64,000 bases of DNA from Novosphingobium sediminicola (GTDB taxonomy: Bacteria > Pseudomonadota > Alphaproteobacteria > Sphingomonadales > Sphingomonadaceae): contig NZ_JACIDX010000007.1 of NCBI RefSeq assembly GCF_014196525.1, positions 124,001-188,000 of the forward strand. The letters are read 5' to 3'. Made by a program: the position numbers and the translations under genes. Of the stretch, positions 17,704-27,313 are shown piece after piece; positions within the stretch are counted from its first letter, which is position 1, and the number at the start of each line of letters is the position of its first letter. Under the pieces are notes generated by a model that saw nothing but the letters and a program-made list of their open reading frames with translations, made no database searches and was not told the origin of the DNA.

Positions 17704-18090
17704 TTGATCGACCTGTCGCACTACCTGTCGAACTACCTTCCTATCCTGATCTTTCTCGGGATCGCGCTTGGTCTGTCTTCGGCCTTCGTCATTTTGCCCA
17801 TTCTCGTGTCGCGCCTTACGGGTTCGTACAAGCCGGATGCTGACAAGCTTTCGGAATATGAATGCGGCTTCCCCGCCTTTGAAGAGCCCCGCAGTCAGTT
17901 TGACGTGCGGTTCTATCTCGTGGCGATCCTCTTCATCATCTTCGATCTCGAAGCAGCTTTCCTGTTTCCCTGGGCGGTCAGCCTTAAGGAAACCGGCTGG
18001 GCTGGCTGGTTGACGATGATGGTGTTTCTTGCCGAACTTGTGATCGGCTTTGCCTATGCGTGGAAGAAGGGAGCGTTGGACTGGGAATGA
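17704..18090 (+). CDS. nuoA: NADH-quinone oxidoreductase subunit A
   Basis: NuoA is a small three-helix membrane subunit of complex I, next to the quinone site. The 128-aa product shows three hydrophobic segments and the family signature [13 protein letters not shown], then [22 protein letters not shown]. The proposed start is TTG at 17704 (LIDLSHYL in sequence, read as Met); no in-frame ATG is better placed, so the exact start is less certain. Its end overlaps nuoB as ATGA. First gene of the nuo operon. Confidence 0.93.
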   Translation: MIDLSHYLSNYLPILIFLGIALGLSSAFVILPILVSRLTGSYKPDADKLSEYECGFPAFEEPRSQFDVRFYLVAILFIIFDLEAAFLFPWAVSLKETGWAGWLTMMVFLAELVIGFAYAWKKGALDWE

Positions 18091-18641
18091 GTACAAATCC
18101 CTCCTTTGAACCGATCATGGCGGCCAACGGCAAGTTGGTCGCCCCCGATCAGGGTTTCTTTAACGACCTGTCGAGCGAAGTGTCCGACAAGGGCTTTCTG
18201 GTAACCAGCACCGAGGAACTGTTTCAGTGGGCCCGTACCGGCTCGCTGTGGTGGATGACCTTTGGCCTGGCTTGCTGCGCCGTGGAAATGATCCACGTCA
18301 ATATGCCGCGCTATGACATGGAGCGCTTTGGTGCTGCTCCGCGCGCATCGCCGCGTCAGTCGGACGTGATGATCGTGGCCGGCACGCTGTGCAACAAGAT
18401 GGCCCCGGCGCTGCGCAAGGTCTATGACCAGATGTCGAACCCGAAGTATGTGATCTCGATGGGGTCATGTGCGAATGGTGGTGGCTATTACCACTATTCC
18501 TATTCGGTGGTGCGCGGATGCGATCGCATCGTGCCGGTCGACATCTATGTGCCCGGTTGCCCGCCGACAGCCGAAGCCTTGCTCTATGGCATCATGCAGT
18601 TGCAGCGGAAGATCCGCCGCGTCGGCACCATCGAGCGTTGA
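18087..18641 (+). CDS. nuoB: NADH-quinone oxidoreductase subunit B
   Basis: NuoB carries cluster N2, the last iron-sulfur centre before ubiquinone in complex I. The 184-aa product has the tandem cysteines in [12 protein letters not shown], plus GSCANGGG and [11 protein letters not shown] supplying the other ligands. The start at 18087 overlaps the nuoA stop (ATGA); a longer frame from upstream lies inside nuoA and is not needed. Confidence 0.96.
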   Translation: MSTNPSFEPIMAANGKLVAPDQGFFNDLSSEVSDKGFLVTSTEELFQWARTGSLWWMTFGLACCAVEMIHVNMPRYDMERFGAAPRASPRQSDVMIVAGTLCNKMAPALRKVYDQMSNPKYVISMGSCANGGGYYHYSYSVVRGCDRIVPVDIYVPGCPPTAEALLYGIMQLQRKIRRVGTIER

Positions 18642-18652
18642 GGGAGGGACGA

Positions 18653-19279
18653 ATGGCTGTTCTGCATTCCGCCCCCAAGTGGAGCTCGAACGAGGGCGTT
18701 CTCGACAAGCTGGTGGCGGCTCTGGCCCACCGCGTCGCGGCGTCCAAGGAAGAGCATGGCGAAATCGTCATCACGGTGACGCGCGAGCATGTCGAGGATG
18801 CCCTGCGCATCCTGCGCGACAAGCATGAATATCAGCAGCTGGTGGAAATCGCCGGCGCCGACTATCCGAACCGCCCCGAGCGGTTTGAAGTCGTCTACAT
18901 GCTGCTCTCGCTGACCAAGAATCACCGCATCATCGTCAAGACCACCACCGATGAAGTCGCCCCGGTTCCGACCGTGACGACGCTCTGGCCGGTGGCTGGC
19001 TGGCTCGAACGCGAAGTGTTCGACCTGTATGGCGTGGTCTTTGCGGGCAATGCGGACCTGCGCCGCATTCTGACCGACTATGGCTTTGAAGGGCATCCTT
19101 TCCGCAAGGACTTCCCGCTGACGGGCTATCAGGAACTGCGCTACTCGAACGAAGAGAAGCGCGTGGTTTATGAGCCGGTGCGTCTGGCGCAGGATCTGCG
19201 CCAGTTCGACTTCACCTCGCCGTGGGAAGGCGCAGACTATGTGCTGCCGGGCGACGAGAAAGCTGGGGAAGGCAAATGA
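18653..19279 (+). CDS. nuoC: NADH-quinone oxidoreductase subunit C
   Basis: NuoC is a peripheral-arm subunit that packs against NuoD. The 208-aa product has the 30-kDa subunit signature: [24 protein letters not shown] followed by [18 protein letters not shown] in shortened form within residues 118-162. It is separate from nuoD, unlike the fused E. coli gene. The start at 18653 has a GGGAGGGAC ribosome site; its TGA overlaps the nuoD ATG. (Motif text abbreviated from positions 19000-19140.). Confidence 0.95.
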   Translation: MAVLHSAPKWSSNEGVLDKLVAALAHRVAASKEEHGEIVITVTREHVEDALRILRDKHEYQQLVEIAGADYPNRPERFEVVYMLLSLTKNHRIIVKTTTDEVAPVPTVTTLWPVAGWLEREVFDLYGVVFAGNADLRRILTDYGFEGHPFRKDFPLTGYQELRYSNEEKRVVYEPVRLAQDLRQFDFTSPWEGADYVLPGDEKAGEGK

Positions 19280-20490
19280 GCGGTCTGATCCTCGAGGAAT
19301 CGCCGACCACCGGCGATGAGATCATCACCAATTACACCATCAACTTCGGTCCTCAGCACCCCGCCGCCCACGGCGTGTTGCGCATGGTCACCGAGTTGGA
19401 CGGTGAAATCGTCACGCGTATCGACCCGCATATCGGCCTGCTGCATCGCGGCACCGAAAAGCTGATCGAATACAAGACCTATCTGCAGGCGCTGCCCTAT
19501 TTCGACCGGTTGGACTATTGTTCGCCGCTCGGGATGGAGCATTCCTATGTTCTGGCGGTGGAAAAGCTGCTGAACCTGGAAGTGCCCGAGCGCGCCAAGT
19601 GGCTGCGCACGATGTTTGCGGAAATCACGCGTATCTGCAACCACATGCTCAACATCGGCAGCCACGTCATGGACGTGGGGGCGATGACGCCGAACCTGTG
19701 GCTGTTCGAAATTCGCGAGGATTGCCTCAACTTCTTCGAGCGCGCCTCGGGTGCCCGTATGCACTCGGCATGGTTCCGCCCCGGCGGCGTCCATCAGGAT
19801 GTGCCGCAGAAGCTGATCGACGATATCAGCGTCTGGCTCGACAAGCGTCTGCCCGAACTGTTCGAAGACGCGATGAGCCTGGTGTGCGACAACCGTATCT
19901 TCAAGCAGCGCAACGTCGATATCGCCACGGTCAGCAAGGAAGACGCGCTGGCATGGGGCTTTTCCGGCCCGATGATCCGCGGCAGCGGCATTCCCTGGGA
20001 TCTGCGCAAGTCGCAGCCCTATGATGCCTATGATCAGGTCGATTTCGAAGTGCCCGTGGGCACGCGCGGCGACTGCTATGATCGCTTCATGGTCCGCGTT
20101 GAAGAAGTGCGCCAGTCGGCCCGCATCGTGCGCCAGTGCATCGAAAAGATGCCCGCCGGTCCGGTGCTGAGCAGCGACCGCAAGGTGGCTCCGCCCAAGC
20201 GCGCCGAGATGAAGCAGGACATGGAAAGCCTGATCCATCACTTCAAGCTCTACACCGAAGGCTTCCACGTTCCGGCGGGCGAAGTCTATGTGGCGACCGA
20301 AAGCCCCAAGGGCGAATTCGGCGTCTATCTGGTGTCGGACGGCTCGAACAAGCCCTATCGCTGCAAGATCCGCCCGACGGCCTTCTCGCATCTTCAGGCG
20401 ATGGACTTCATGACCAAGGGCCACATGCTGCCCGATATCACCGCCATCCTTGGCGCGATGGATATCGTGTTCGGGGAGTGCGACCGGTGA
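19276..20490 (+). CDS. nuoD: NADH-quinone oxidoreductase subunit D
   Basis: NuoD is the 49-kDa subunit that forms the quinone-binding cavity with NuoB. The 404-aa length is normal. The N-terminal [15 protein letters not shown] motif carries the quinone-site histidine, followed by [15 protein letters not shown] and later the [10 protein letters not shown]-terminus typical of the family. It starts in an ATGA overlap with nuoC. The stop overlaps the GTG start of the following NTF2-like gene (GTGA). Confidence 0.97.
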   Translation: MSGLILEESPTTGDEIITNYTINFGPQHPAAHGVLRMVTELDGEIVTRIDPHIGLLHRGTEKLIEYKTYLQALPYFDRLDYCSPLGMEHSYVLAVEKLLNLEVPERAKWLRTMFAEITRICNHMLNIGSHVMDVGAMTPNLWLFEIREDCLNFFERASGARMHSAWFRPGGVHQDVPQKLIDDISVWLDKRLPELFEDAMSLVCDNRIFKQRNVDIATVSKEDALAWGFSGPMIRGSGIPWDLRKSQPYDAYDQVDFEVPVGTRGDCYDRFMVRVEEVRQSARIVRQCIEKMPAGPVLSSDRKVAPPKRAEMKQDMESLIHHFKLYTEGFHVPAGEVYVATESPKGEFGVYLVSDGSNKPYRCKIRPTAFSHLQAMDFMTKGHMLPDITAILGAMDIVFGECDR

Positions 20491-20837
20491 GCCATCTTGC
20501 TACCGCCGAGGCGATGATCGCGGCCTATAACGCGCAGGATGCCGACCTTTACGTGTCCTATATGACCGACGATGCCTGCGAAGCGGGGTATCGCGGCGCT
20601 GTGGTGCGCGAAGGCAAGGAAGGCACCCGCACGGGTCTGGCCGCCGCTTTTGCCAAGTGGCCGGAAAACCATGCCGAGATCCGCGAAAAGCAGGAAATCG
20701 GCAATTACGTGCTGTTTCGTGAATATGTCACGCGCGGCCCGGCCAGCGATGGTTCGGAACTGGTTGAACCGTTCGAAGTCATCGCCGTCTATTCGTTCGA
20801 GGGCGGAAAATGCTCTCGCGTGGAGTTCATCCGCTAA
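20487..20837 (+). CDS. NTF2/SnoaL-like protein inside the nuo operon
   Basis: The 116-aa product starts at GTG 20487, which overlaps the nuoD stop, and ends in a TAATG overlap with nuoE, so it is tightly built into the operon. The pattern (helical [21 protein letters not shown], then DACEAGYRG, and a beta-rich end [21 protein letters not shown]) matches the NTF2-like/SnoaL fold of small cone-shaped proteins that bind small ligands or act as isomerases. It is not one of the 14 standard complex I subunits. It could be an assembly or accessory factor, or an unrelated passenger; I cannot tell which. Confidence 0.82.
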   Translation: MSHLATAEAMIAAYNAQDADLYVSYMTDDACEAGYRGAVVREGKEGTRTGLAAAFAKWPENHAEIREKQEIGNYVLFREYVTRGPASDGSELVEPFEVIAVYSFEGGKCSRVEFIR

Positions 20838-21505
20838 TGGCTGATCGTCATATCTACCCCGATAGCCCCGAGCTGCGCGCGCGCTGGGGCAATTTCGTGT
20901 GGACCGAGGCCAATGCGGCCAAGGCCAAGGAAATCGTCGCGCGTTACCCCGAAGGGCGTCAGCGCTCGGCCTCGATGCCGCTGCTCGATCTGGCGCAGCG
21001 TCAGGTGGGCGCTGAAACGAACACGCAGGGCTGGCTGCCGATCCCGGTGATGGAATATGTCGCGAACTATCTCGACATGCCGATCATCCGCGTGGTCGAG
21101 GTCGCCACCTTCTACACCATGTATAATCTGGTTCCGGTCGGTAAGTTCCACGTGCAGGTTTGCGGCACCACGCCTTGCATGCTGCGTGGTTCGGATGATC
21201 TGATCTCGGTGTGCAAGGCCAAGAAGATGCCGACCGGCAGCGTTTCGGAGGATGGTCTCTGGACCTTCACCGAGGTGGAATGCATGGGCAATTGCTCGTC
21301 GGCGCCGATGGTGCAGATCAATGACGACAATTACGAAGACCTGACCGTTGAGCGTTTCGAGGGCATTCTGGATGCTCTGGCGCGCGGCGAGAGCCCCAAG
21401 ACGGGCACGCAGGAACCGGGTCGTCATACGGTCGAACCGGCCGGTGCACTCTCGAACCTGACCGCGATGGTCAATGAGAACCACGATTATCGAGGGGAGT
21501 GGTAA
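20837..21505 (+). CDS. nuoE: NADH-quinone oxidoreductase subunit E
   Basis: NuoE is the 24-kDa subunit of the NADH-oxidising module and holds 2Fe-2S cluster N1a. The 222-aa product has the four ligands in two pairs, VCGTTPCML and ECMGNCSSAP. A C-terminal tail of about 45 aa beyond the thioredoxin-like domain (after ALARGESPKTG) is longer than in E. coli but common in alphaproteobacteria. The start at 20837 overlaps the preceding stop (TAATG). Confidence 0.95.
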   Translation: MADRHIYPDSPELRARWGNFVWTEANAAKAKEIVARYPEGRQRSASMPLLDLAQRQVGAETNTQGWLPIPVMEYVANYLDMPIIRVVEVATFYTMYNLVPVGKFHVQVCGTTPCMLRGSDDLISVCKAKKMPTGSVSEDGLWTFTEVECMGNCSSAPMVQINDDNYEDLTVERFEGILDALARGESPKTGTQEPGRHTVEPAGALSNLTAMVNENHDYRGEW

Positions 21506-21508
21506 GTC

Positions 21509-22804
21509 ATGGCCCTTCAGGACAAGGATCGTATCTTCACCAATCTCTACGGCTATCAGCCGTGGAATTTGGCAGCGGCGCGTGCTCGCGGCGATTGGGA
21601 TAATACCAAGGCGCTGATGGAACGCGGTCGCGACGCGATCATTCAGGAAATCAAGGACTCGGGCCTTCGCGGTCGTGGCGGTGCGGGCTTCCCCACCGGC
21701 ATGAAGTGGAGCTTCATGCCCAAGGAAAGCAAGGACGGTCGTCCCAGCTTCTTGGTCATCAACGCCGACGAATCCGAACCCGGTTCGTGCAAGGACCGCG
21801 AAATCATCCGCCACGATCCGCATAAGCTGATCGAAGGCGCGCTGGTTGCCGGTTTTGCGATGGGGGCCCGCGCGGCCTACATCTACATTCGCGGCGAATA
21901 TATCCGCGAAGCCGAAACGCTGTTTGCCGCTGTTGCCGAGGCCTATGACGCTGGGCTCGTGGGCAAGAACGCCAGCGGTTCGGGCTATGATTTCGACGTC
22001 TTCGTCCATCGCGGCGCGGGCGCCTATATCTGCGGCGAAGAAACCGCGATGATCGAATCGATCGAAGGCAAGAAGGGCCAGCCCCGTCTCAAGCCTCCGT
22101 TCCCCGCCGGTGCCGGCCTCTATGGCTGCCCGACCACGGTGAACAATGTCGAATCCATCGCTGTTGCTCCCACCATCCTGCGTCGCGGCGCCGGTTGGTT
22201 CGCTTCGTTCGGGCGCGAGAACAACAAGGGCACCAAGCTCTTCCAGATCTCGGGCCATGTGAACAAGCCCTGCGTGGTCGAAGAAGAAATGTCGATCCCG
22301 TTCAGTGAGCTGATCGAGAAGCATTGCGGCGGCATTCGCGGCGGCAAGGACAATCTGCTGGCGGTCATCCCCGGCGGTTCGTCGGTGCCTCTGGTGCCTG
22401 CAGAACAGATCTGGGACGCGCCGATGGACTTTGACGGTCTGCGTGCGGTCGGCTCGGGTCTGGGCACGGCGGCGGTCATCGTCATGGACAAGTCCACCGA
22501 CATCGTGCGCGCGATCAGCCGCCTTTCGTACTTCTACAAGCATGAAAGCTGCGGCCAGTGCACGCCGTGCCGCGAAGGCACCGGCTGGATGTGGCGCGTG
22601 ATGGAACGCCTGCGCAAGGGCGATGCCGATGTGCAGGAAATCGACATGCTGTGGAACGTTACCAAGCAGGTTGAAGGTCACACGATCTGCGCGCTGGGTG
22701 ATGCGGCGGCATGGCCGATCCAGGGCCTGATCCGTCATTTCCGCCCCGAAATTGAGCGTCGCATTGCCGAAAAGGGCGATGCGCTGCGGGAGGCCGCTGA
22801 GTAA
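21509..22804 (+). CDS. nuoF: NADH-quinone oxidoreductase subunit F
   Basis: NuoF is the 51-kDa subunit that binds NADH and FMN. The 431-aa product has the nucleotide-binding glycine run [15 protein letters not shown], the FMN region [17 protein letters not shown] and the 4Fe-4S (N3) ligands [12 protein letters not shown] plus the distal cysteine in [18 protein letters not shown] ribosome site lies before ATG 21509. Its stop overlaps nuoG (TAATG). Confidence 0.97.
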   Translation: MALQDKDRIFTNLYGYQPWNLAAARARGDWDNTKALMERGRDAIIQEIKDSGLRGRGGAGFPTGMKWSFMPKESKDGRPSFLVINADESEPGSCKDREIIRHDPHKLIEGALVAGFAMGARAAYIYIRGEYIREAETLFAAVAEAYDAGLVGKNASGSGYDFDVFVHRGAGAYICGEETAMIESIEGKKGQPRLKPPFPAGAGLYGCPTTVNNVESIAVAPTILRRGAGWFASFGRENNKGTKLFQISGHVNKPCVVEEEMSIPFSELIEKHCGGIRGGKDNLLAVIPGGSSVPLVPAEQIWDAPMDFDGLRAVGSGLGTAAVIVMDKSTDIVRAISRLSYFYKHESCGQCTPCREGTGWMWRVMERLRKGDADVQEIDMLWNVTKQVEGHTICALGDAAAWPIQGLIRHFRPEIERRIAEKGDALREAAE

Positions 22805-24828
22805 TGCCTAAGGTCAAAGTTGACGGCGTGGAACTTGAGGTGCCTGCCGGCGCCACTGTTCTGCAAGCCTGCGAAATGGCGGGGAAGGAAATTCCGCGCT
22901 TCTGTTATCACGAGCGTCTGAGCATTGCGGGCAATTGCCGCATGTGCCTGGTCGAGGTGAAGCCCGGGCCGCCCAAGCCGCAGGCTTCCTGCGCGCTTCC
23001 GGCCGCCGAAGGTCAGGAAATCCGCACCGACAGCGAGATGGTCAAGAAGGCGCGCGAAGGGGTGATGGAGTTTCTCCTCATCAACCACCCGCTCGACTGC
23101 CCGATCTGCGATCAGGGCGGCGAATGCGACCTGCAGGACCAGAGCGTGGCCTATGGCCGCGGTTCTTCGCGTTATCACGAGCACAAGCGCGCGGTGACCG
23201 AGAAGTATATGGGCCCGCTGATCAAGACGGTGATGACGCGCTGCATTCAGTGCACGCGCTGCGTCCGTTTCAGCGAGGAAATCACGGGTGTGGATGAAAT
23301 CGGCGCGCTGTATCGCGGCGAAAACATGCAGATCAGCACCTATCTGGAAAAGGCCTCGACGCACGAGCTGTCGGCCAATGTCATCGATCTGTGCCCGGTC
23401 GGCGCGCTGACTTCGCGTCCTTACGCGTTTGAAGCCCGTCCTTGGGAACTGAAGAAGACGATCTCGATCGACGTTTCGGACGCGGTTGGCTCGAACATCC
23501 GCGTCGATGCGCGCGGCCGCGAAGCCATGCGCATCCTGCCGCGCGTCAATGATGACGTGAACGAGGAATGGCTGTCCGACAAGGGCCGCTATATGGTTGA
23601 TGGCCTGTCCAAGCGCCGTCTCGACCGTCCGTTCATCCGTCTCGACGGCAAGCTTAAGGCTGTGTCTTGGGATGAGGCGCTGGCCGCTGTGGCCAAGATC
23701 GCACCGGGCAATTCGATTGCGGCGGTCGCGGGCGATCTGGTCGATGTCGAAACCATGTATGCGGCCAAGAAGCTGCTGTCGGGCCTCGGCTCGTCGGTGC
23801 TCGAAGGGCGTCAGACGGGTCTGGCTTACAACACGGCCAATCTGGCAGCGGTGAACTTCAATTCGGGCCTGGCCGGGATTGAATCGGCCGATGCCATCCT
23901 GATCGTGGGCAGCCATGTCCGTTGGGAAGCAGCTGTGCTCAATGCTCGCCTGCGCAAGGCGGTCAAGCATGGCGCCAAGGTGTTCATCATCGGCCCCGAA
24001 TGGGCAACGACCTATCCGGCCGAATTCCTGGGTTCCGACGCTTCGGTGCTCAACGCGCTTCCCGCGCATGTCTGGTCGGCGTTGCAGGGCGCCAAGCGTC
24101 CCGCGCTGATCATCGGCGGGGCAGGGCTGGCCAAGGGCGCGCTGGAAGCGGGTCTGGCGATCAGCGAGCAGCTTGGTCTGGTGCGCACGCTGGAAGATGG
24201 CTCGGTTTGGAACGGTTTCAACGTTTTGCACATGGCGGCTTCGCGCATGGGCGGGCTGGTGCTGGGCTATGCGCAGAAGGGCGGCATTAATGATGTCGCC
24301 GCTGCCAAGCCCAAGCTGCTGCTTTCGCTGGGCGCGGATGAGGTGGATTACGCCAAGTTCGCCGACAGCATGATCGTCTATGTCGGCCATCATGGCGACA
24401 AGGGCGCGCATGCCGCAGACGTGATCCTGCCCGCTTCGGCCTTCACCGAAAAGGCCGGCATTTACGTCAACACCGAAGGTCGCGTGCAGTTTGCCGAAAA
24501 GGCTGTGTTCGCACCGGGTGATGCGCGTGAAGACTGGGCGATCCTGCGTGCCATCGCGCAGGTGCTGAACGTCAACGTCGGCTTTGACAGCTTTGACGAA
24601 CTGCGCAGCGCGCTGTTTGCTGAATATCCGGCGCTGCTGGTTGATGGTGGTCTGATCGATTTCGGTCCGCTGCCCACCGGCGTTTCGGGTTCGGCCGCTG
24701 GCGAAATCGCTTATCCGATCAAGGATTTCTATCTGACGAACCCGATTGCGCGGGCGAGTGAGACGCTGGCGCGTTGCTCGGCCGAACTGCTGCACGGGTC
24801 GCAACCCCAAGCGGAGGCTGCGGAATGA
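22804..24828 (+). CDS. nuoG: NADH-quinone oxidoreductase subunit G
   Basis: NuoG is the 75-kDa subunit that carries several iron-sulfur clusters in the peripheral arm. The 674-aa product shows the 2Fe-2S ligands ([16 protein letters not shown] and ASCALP), the His/Cys N5 region, and the N4-type ligands [14 protein letters not shown] and [10 protein letters not shown] with a distal cysteine in DLCPVGAL. The C-terminal molybdopterin-oxidoreductase-like domain is short, typical of alphaproteobacteria and mitochondria and unlike the 908-aa E. coli protein. Confidence 0.96.
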   Translation: MPKVKVDGVELEVPAGATVLQACEMAGKEIPRFCYHERLSIAGNCRMCLVEVKPGPPKPQASCALPAAEGQEIRTDSEMVKKAREGVMEFLLINHPLDCPICDQGGECDLQDQSVAYGRGSSRYHEHKRAVTEKYMGPLIKTVMTRCIQCTRCVRFSEEITGVDEIGALYRGENMQISTYLEKASTHELSANVIDLCPVGALTSRPYAFEARPWELKKTISIDVSDAVGSNIRVDARGREAMRILPRVNDDVNEEWLSDKGRYMVDGLSKRRLDRPFIRLDGKLKAVSWDEALAAVAKIAPGNSIAAVAGDLVDVETMYAAKKLLSGLGSSVLEGRQTGLAYNTANLAAVNFNSGLAGIESADAILIVGSHVRWEAAVLNARLRKAVKHGAKVFIIGPEWATTYPAEFLGSDASVLNALPAHVWSALQGAKRPALIIGGAGLAKGALEAGLAISEQLGLVRTLEDGSVWNGFNVLHMAASRMGGLVLGYAQKGGINDVAAAKPKLLLSLGADEVDYAKFADSMIVYVGHHGDKGAHAADVILPASAFTEKAGIYVNTEGRVQFAEKAVFAPGDAREDWAILRAIAQVLNVNVGFDSFDELRSALFAEYPALLVDGGLIDFGPLPTGVSGSAAGEIAYPIKDFYLTNPIARASETLARCSAELLHGSQPQAEAAE

Positions 24829-25871
24829 CCGCCTTCTTCCAATCGCTTGGCCTGCCGTTTGAAGCGGCATGGCTGATTTCCACCATTGCGGGGATCCTGT
24901 TGATCGCGCTTCCGCTGATGCTCAGCGTGGCGATGATCATCTATGTTGACCGCAAGATTTGGGCGGCCATGGCGCTGCGTCGCGGCCCGAACGTTGTCGG
25001 CCCGCTGGGTCTGCTTCAGTCGTTTGCCGATGGTCTGAAGGTTTTCCTGCAGGAAACCATCGTTCCGACCGCCGCGAACAAGGGCATCTTCCTGATTGGC
25101 CCGGTGGTCACCTTCACGGTGACGCTGCTGGCCTGGGCGGTGATCCCGTTTAACTCGGGCGCGATCCTGGCCGACATTAACGTTGGTCTGCTCTATGTTC
25201 TGGCGATCTCGTCGCTGGGCGTTTACGGCACGATCATGGCCGGTTGGGCATCGAACTCGAAATATCCGTTTTTCAGTGCGATGCGCGCTTCGGCTCAGAT
25301 GATTTCTTATGAAGTCTCGATCGGCTTTATCCTGATCTGCGTCGTGCTGTGGGCGGGTTCGTTCAATCTGGGCACGATTGTTTCGGCGCAGAAGGGCCAT
25401 GTGTTCGGCATTCTGAACGGCTTTGGTTTCAATCCGCTGCTGTTCCCGATGTGGGTGCTGTTCCTGATCTCGGGCATGGCCGAAACCCAGCGTGCTCCCT
25501 TCGACCTTTGCGAAGCGGAAAGCGAACTGGTCGCCGGTTATCAGACCGAATATTCCTCGATGGCCTTCGCGCTGTTCTGGCTCGGCGAATATGGCAACGT
25601 GCTCCTGATGTGCGCGCTTAATGCCACGCTGTTCTGGGGTGGTTACTTGCCGCCGCTGGATATTCCGGTGCTGTATATGGTGCCGGGCGTGATCTGGCTG
25701 CTGCTCAAGATCTTCTTCTTCTTCTTTGTGTTCAGCTGGGTGAAGGCCACTGTGCCGCGCTATCGCTATGACCAGCTGATGCGTCTGGGCTGGAAAATCT
25801 TCCTGCCGCTCTCGCTGCTGTTCGTTTTCCTCGTCAGCGGTTACCTCATGGCTACGGGACATTTTGCATGA
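24825..25871 (+). CDS. nuoH: NADH-quinone oxidoreductase subunit H
   Basis: NuoH is the membrane subunit that forms the quinone chamber with NuoB and NuoD. The 348-aa product has about eight membrane segments. Conserved loops are visible: [40 protein letters not shown] and the acidic [19 protein letters not shown] stretch lining the E-channel. The start at 24825 overlaps nuoG (ATGA). Confidence 0.96.
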   Translation: MTAFFQSLGLPFEAAWLISTIAGILLIALPLMLSVAMIIYVDRKIWAAMALRRGPNVVGPLGLLQSFADGLKVFLQETIVPTAANKGIFLIGPVVTFTVTLLAWAVIPFNSGAILADINVGLLYVLAISSLGVYGTIMAGWASNSKYPFFSAMRASAQMISYEVSIGFILICVVLWAGSFNLGTIVSAQKGHVFGILNGFGFNPLLFPMWVLFLISGMAETQRAPFDLCEAESELVAGYQTEYSSMAFALFWLGEYGNVLLMCALNATLFWGGYLPPLDIPVLYMVPGVIWLLLKIFFFFFVFSWVKATVPRYRYDQLMRLGWKIFLPLSLLFVFLVSGYLMATGHFA

Positions 25872-26353
25872 GCGTCGCCCATCTCATCAAGAGTTTCACC
25901 CTCTGGGAGTTCGTGAAGGCTCACGCCCTGACCTTGAAGTATTTCTTCAAGGAAAAGGCGACCATCAACTATCCCTATGAGAAGAACCCGCTTTCGCCCC
26001 GTTTTCGTGGTGAACATGCGCTGCGCCGCTATCCCAACGGGGAAGAGCGCTGCATCGCGTGCAAATTGTGCGAGGCGATCTGCCCCGCGCAGGCCATCAC
26101 CATCGAGGCCGAACCGCGCGATGACGGCAGCCGCCGCACGACGCGTTACGATATCGATATGACCAAGTGCATCTTCTGCGGCTTTTGTCAGGAAGCATGT
26201 CCGGTCGACGCCGTCGTCGAAGGGCCGAATTTCGAATACGCGACCGAAACGCGTGCCGAACTGCTCTATGACAAGAACAAGCTGTTGGCGAACGGGGACA
26301 AGTGGGAGCGGGCGATTGCCGCGAACCTTGAAGCCGACGCGCCCTACCGTTAA
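25868..26353 (+). CDS. nuoI: NADH-quinone oxidoreductase subunit I
   Basis: NuoI carries clusters N6a and N6b, passing electrons toward N2. The 161-aa product has two 4Fe-4S motifs, [16 protein letters not shown] and [16 protein letters not shown]. The start overlaps the nuoH stop (ATGA). Confidence 0.97.
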   Translation: MSVAHLIKSFTLWEFVKAHALTLKYFFKEKATINYPYEKNPLSPRFRGEHALRRYPNGEERCIACKLCEAICPAQAITIEAEPRDDGSRRTTRYDIDMTKCIFCGFCQEACPVDAVVEGPNFEYATETRAELLYDKNKLLANGDKWERAIAANLEADAPYR

Positions 26354-26374
26354 GGCGCGGGCCGGAGACAAGAG

Positions 26375-26992
26375 ATGATCCAAACGCTTGCCTTTTATCT
26401 GTTCGCCGCGCTGGTGATTGCCTCGGCCGTGATGACCATCACGGCGCGCAATCCGGTGCATTCCGTGCTTTGGCTGATCCTGGCCTTCTTCAACGCTGCG
26501 GGTCTGATGATCCTGATCGGCGCCGAATTCATCGCGATGCTTCTGGTCATCGTTTATGTCGGCGCGGTGGCGGTGCTGTTCCTCTTTGTGGTCATGATGC
26601 TCGACATCGACTTTGCCACGCTGCGGGCCGGTTTTGTGAAGAACTTCCCGCTGGGTCTGGCGATTGCCGGCATCCTGCTGGCCGAACTGCTGTTTGGTCT
26701 TGGCGCTCATTCGGCCGGTGGCCTCGTGCTGGGCACGCCCGATGCGGCGACGGCTCCTGCGGCCAATGTGCCCAACATTCAGGCAATCGGCGCGGTGCTT
26801 TACGGGCACTACCTGTTCCTGTTCGAAGCGGCTGGTGTCGTGCTGCTGGTGGCCATGATCGGCGCCATCGTGCTGACCCATCGCCAGCGTAATGACGTGC
26901 GTCCGCAGAATATCTCCGAACAGGTCAAGCGCCGTCCGGAAGATGCCACCATCAACACCCGTCCCGAAGTGGGCGGCGGCGTGAAGCTGTAA
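26375..26992 (+). CDS. nuoJ: NADH-quinone oxidoreductase subunit J
   Basis: NuoJ is a five-helix membrane subunit in the proton-translocating arm. The 205-aa product starts [20 protein letters not shown] and has the conserved [21 protein letters not shown] segment in its third helix. A hydrophilic tail of about 35 aa follows the last helix. It follows nuoI by 21 bp and precedes nuoK by 10 bp. Confidence 0.95.
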   Translation: MIQTLAFYLFAALVIASAVMTITARNPVHSVLWLILAFFNAAGLMILIGAEFIAMLLVIVYVGAVAVLFLFVVMMLDIDFATLRAGFVKNFPLGLAIAGILLAELLFGLGAHSAGGLVLGTPDAATAPAANVPNIQAIGAVLYGHYLFLFEAAGVVLLVAMIGAIVLTHRQRNDVRPQNISEQVKRRPEDATINTRPEVGGGVKL

Positions 26993-27002
26993 GGGGGCGG
27001 CC

Positions 27003-27308
27003 ATGATCGGTATCGAACATTATATCGTTGTCAGCTCGATCCTCTTCGGGCTGGGCGTGCTGGGCATCGTGCTCAACCGCAAGAACATCATCATCGTGTT
27101 GATGGCCATCGAGCTTATTCTGCTCTCGGTGAACATCAACCTCGTGGCCTTCAGCGCCTTCCTGCATGACCTGGCCGGTCAGATCTTCGCGATGTTCGTG
27201 TTGACGGTGGCCGCTGGTGAAGCAGCCGTGGGCCTGGCCATCCTCGTGATCTACTTCCGCAGCCGCGGTACGATCGCGGTGGACGACGCCAACCGGATGA
27301 AGGGGTAA
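27003..27308 (+). CDS. nuoK: NADH-quinone oxidoreductase subunit K
   Basis: NuoK is a three-helix, MrpC-like membrane subunit of complex I. The 101-aa product has the conserved glutamates within helices two and three ([17 protein letters not shown] and [15 protein letters not shown]), which take part in proton transfer. Confidence 0.96.
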   Translation: MIGIEHYIVVSSILFGLGVLGIVLNRKNIIIVLMAIELILLSVNINLVAFSAFLHDLAGQIFAMFVLTVAAGEAAVGLAILVIYFRSRGTIAVDDANRMKG

Positions 27309-27313
27309 GACCT

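Noticed and set aside
22735..24870. 711-codon open frame opposite nuoG
   Set aside because: Low-complexity shadow translation; nuoG is certain.
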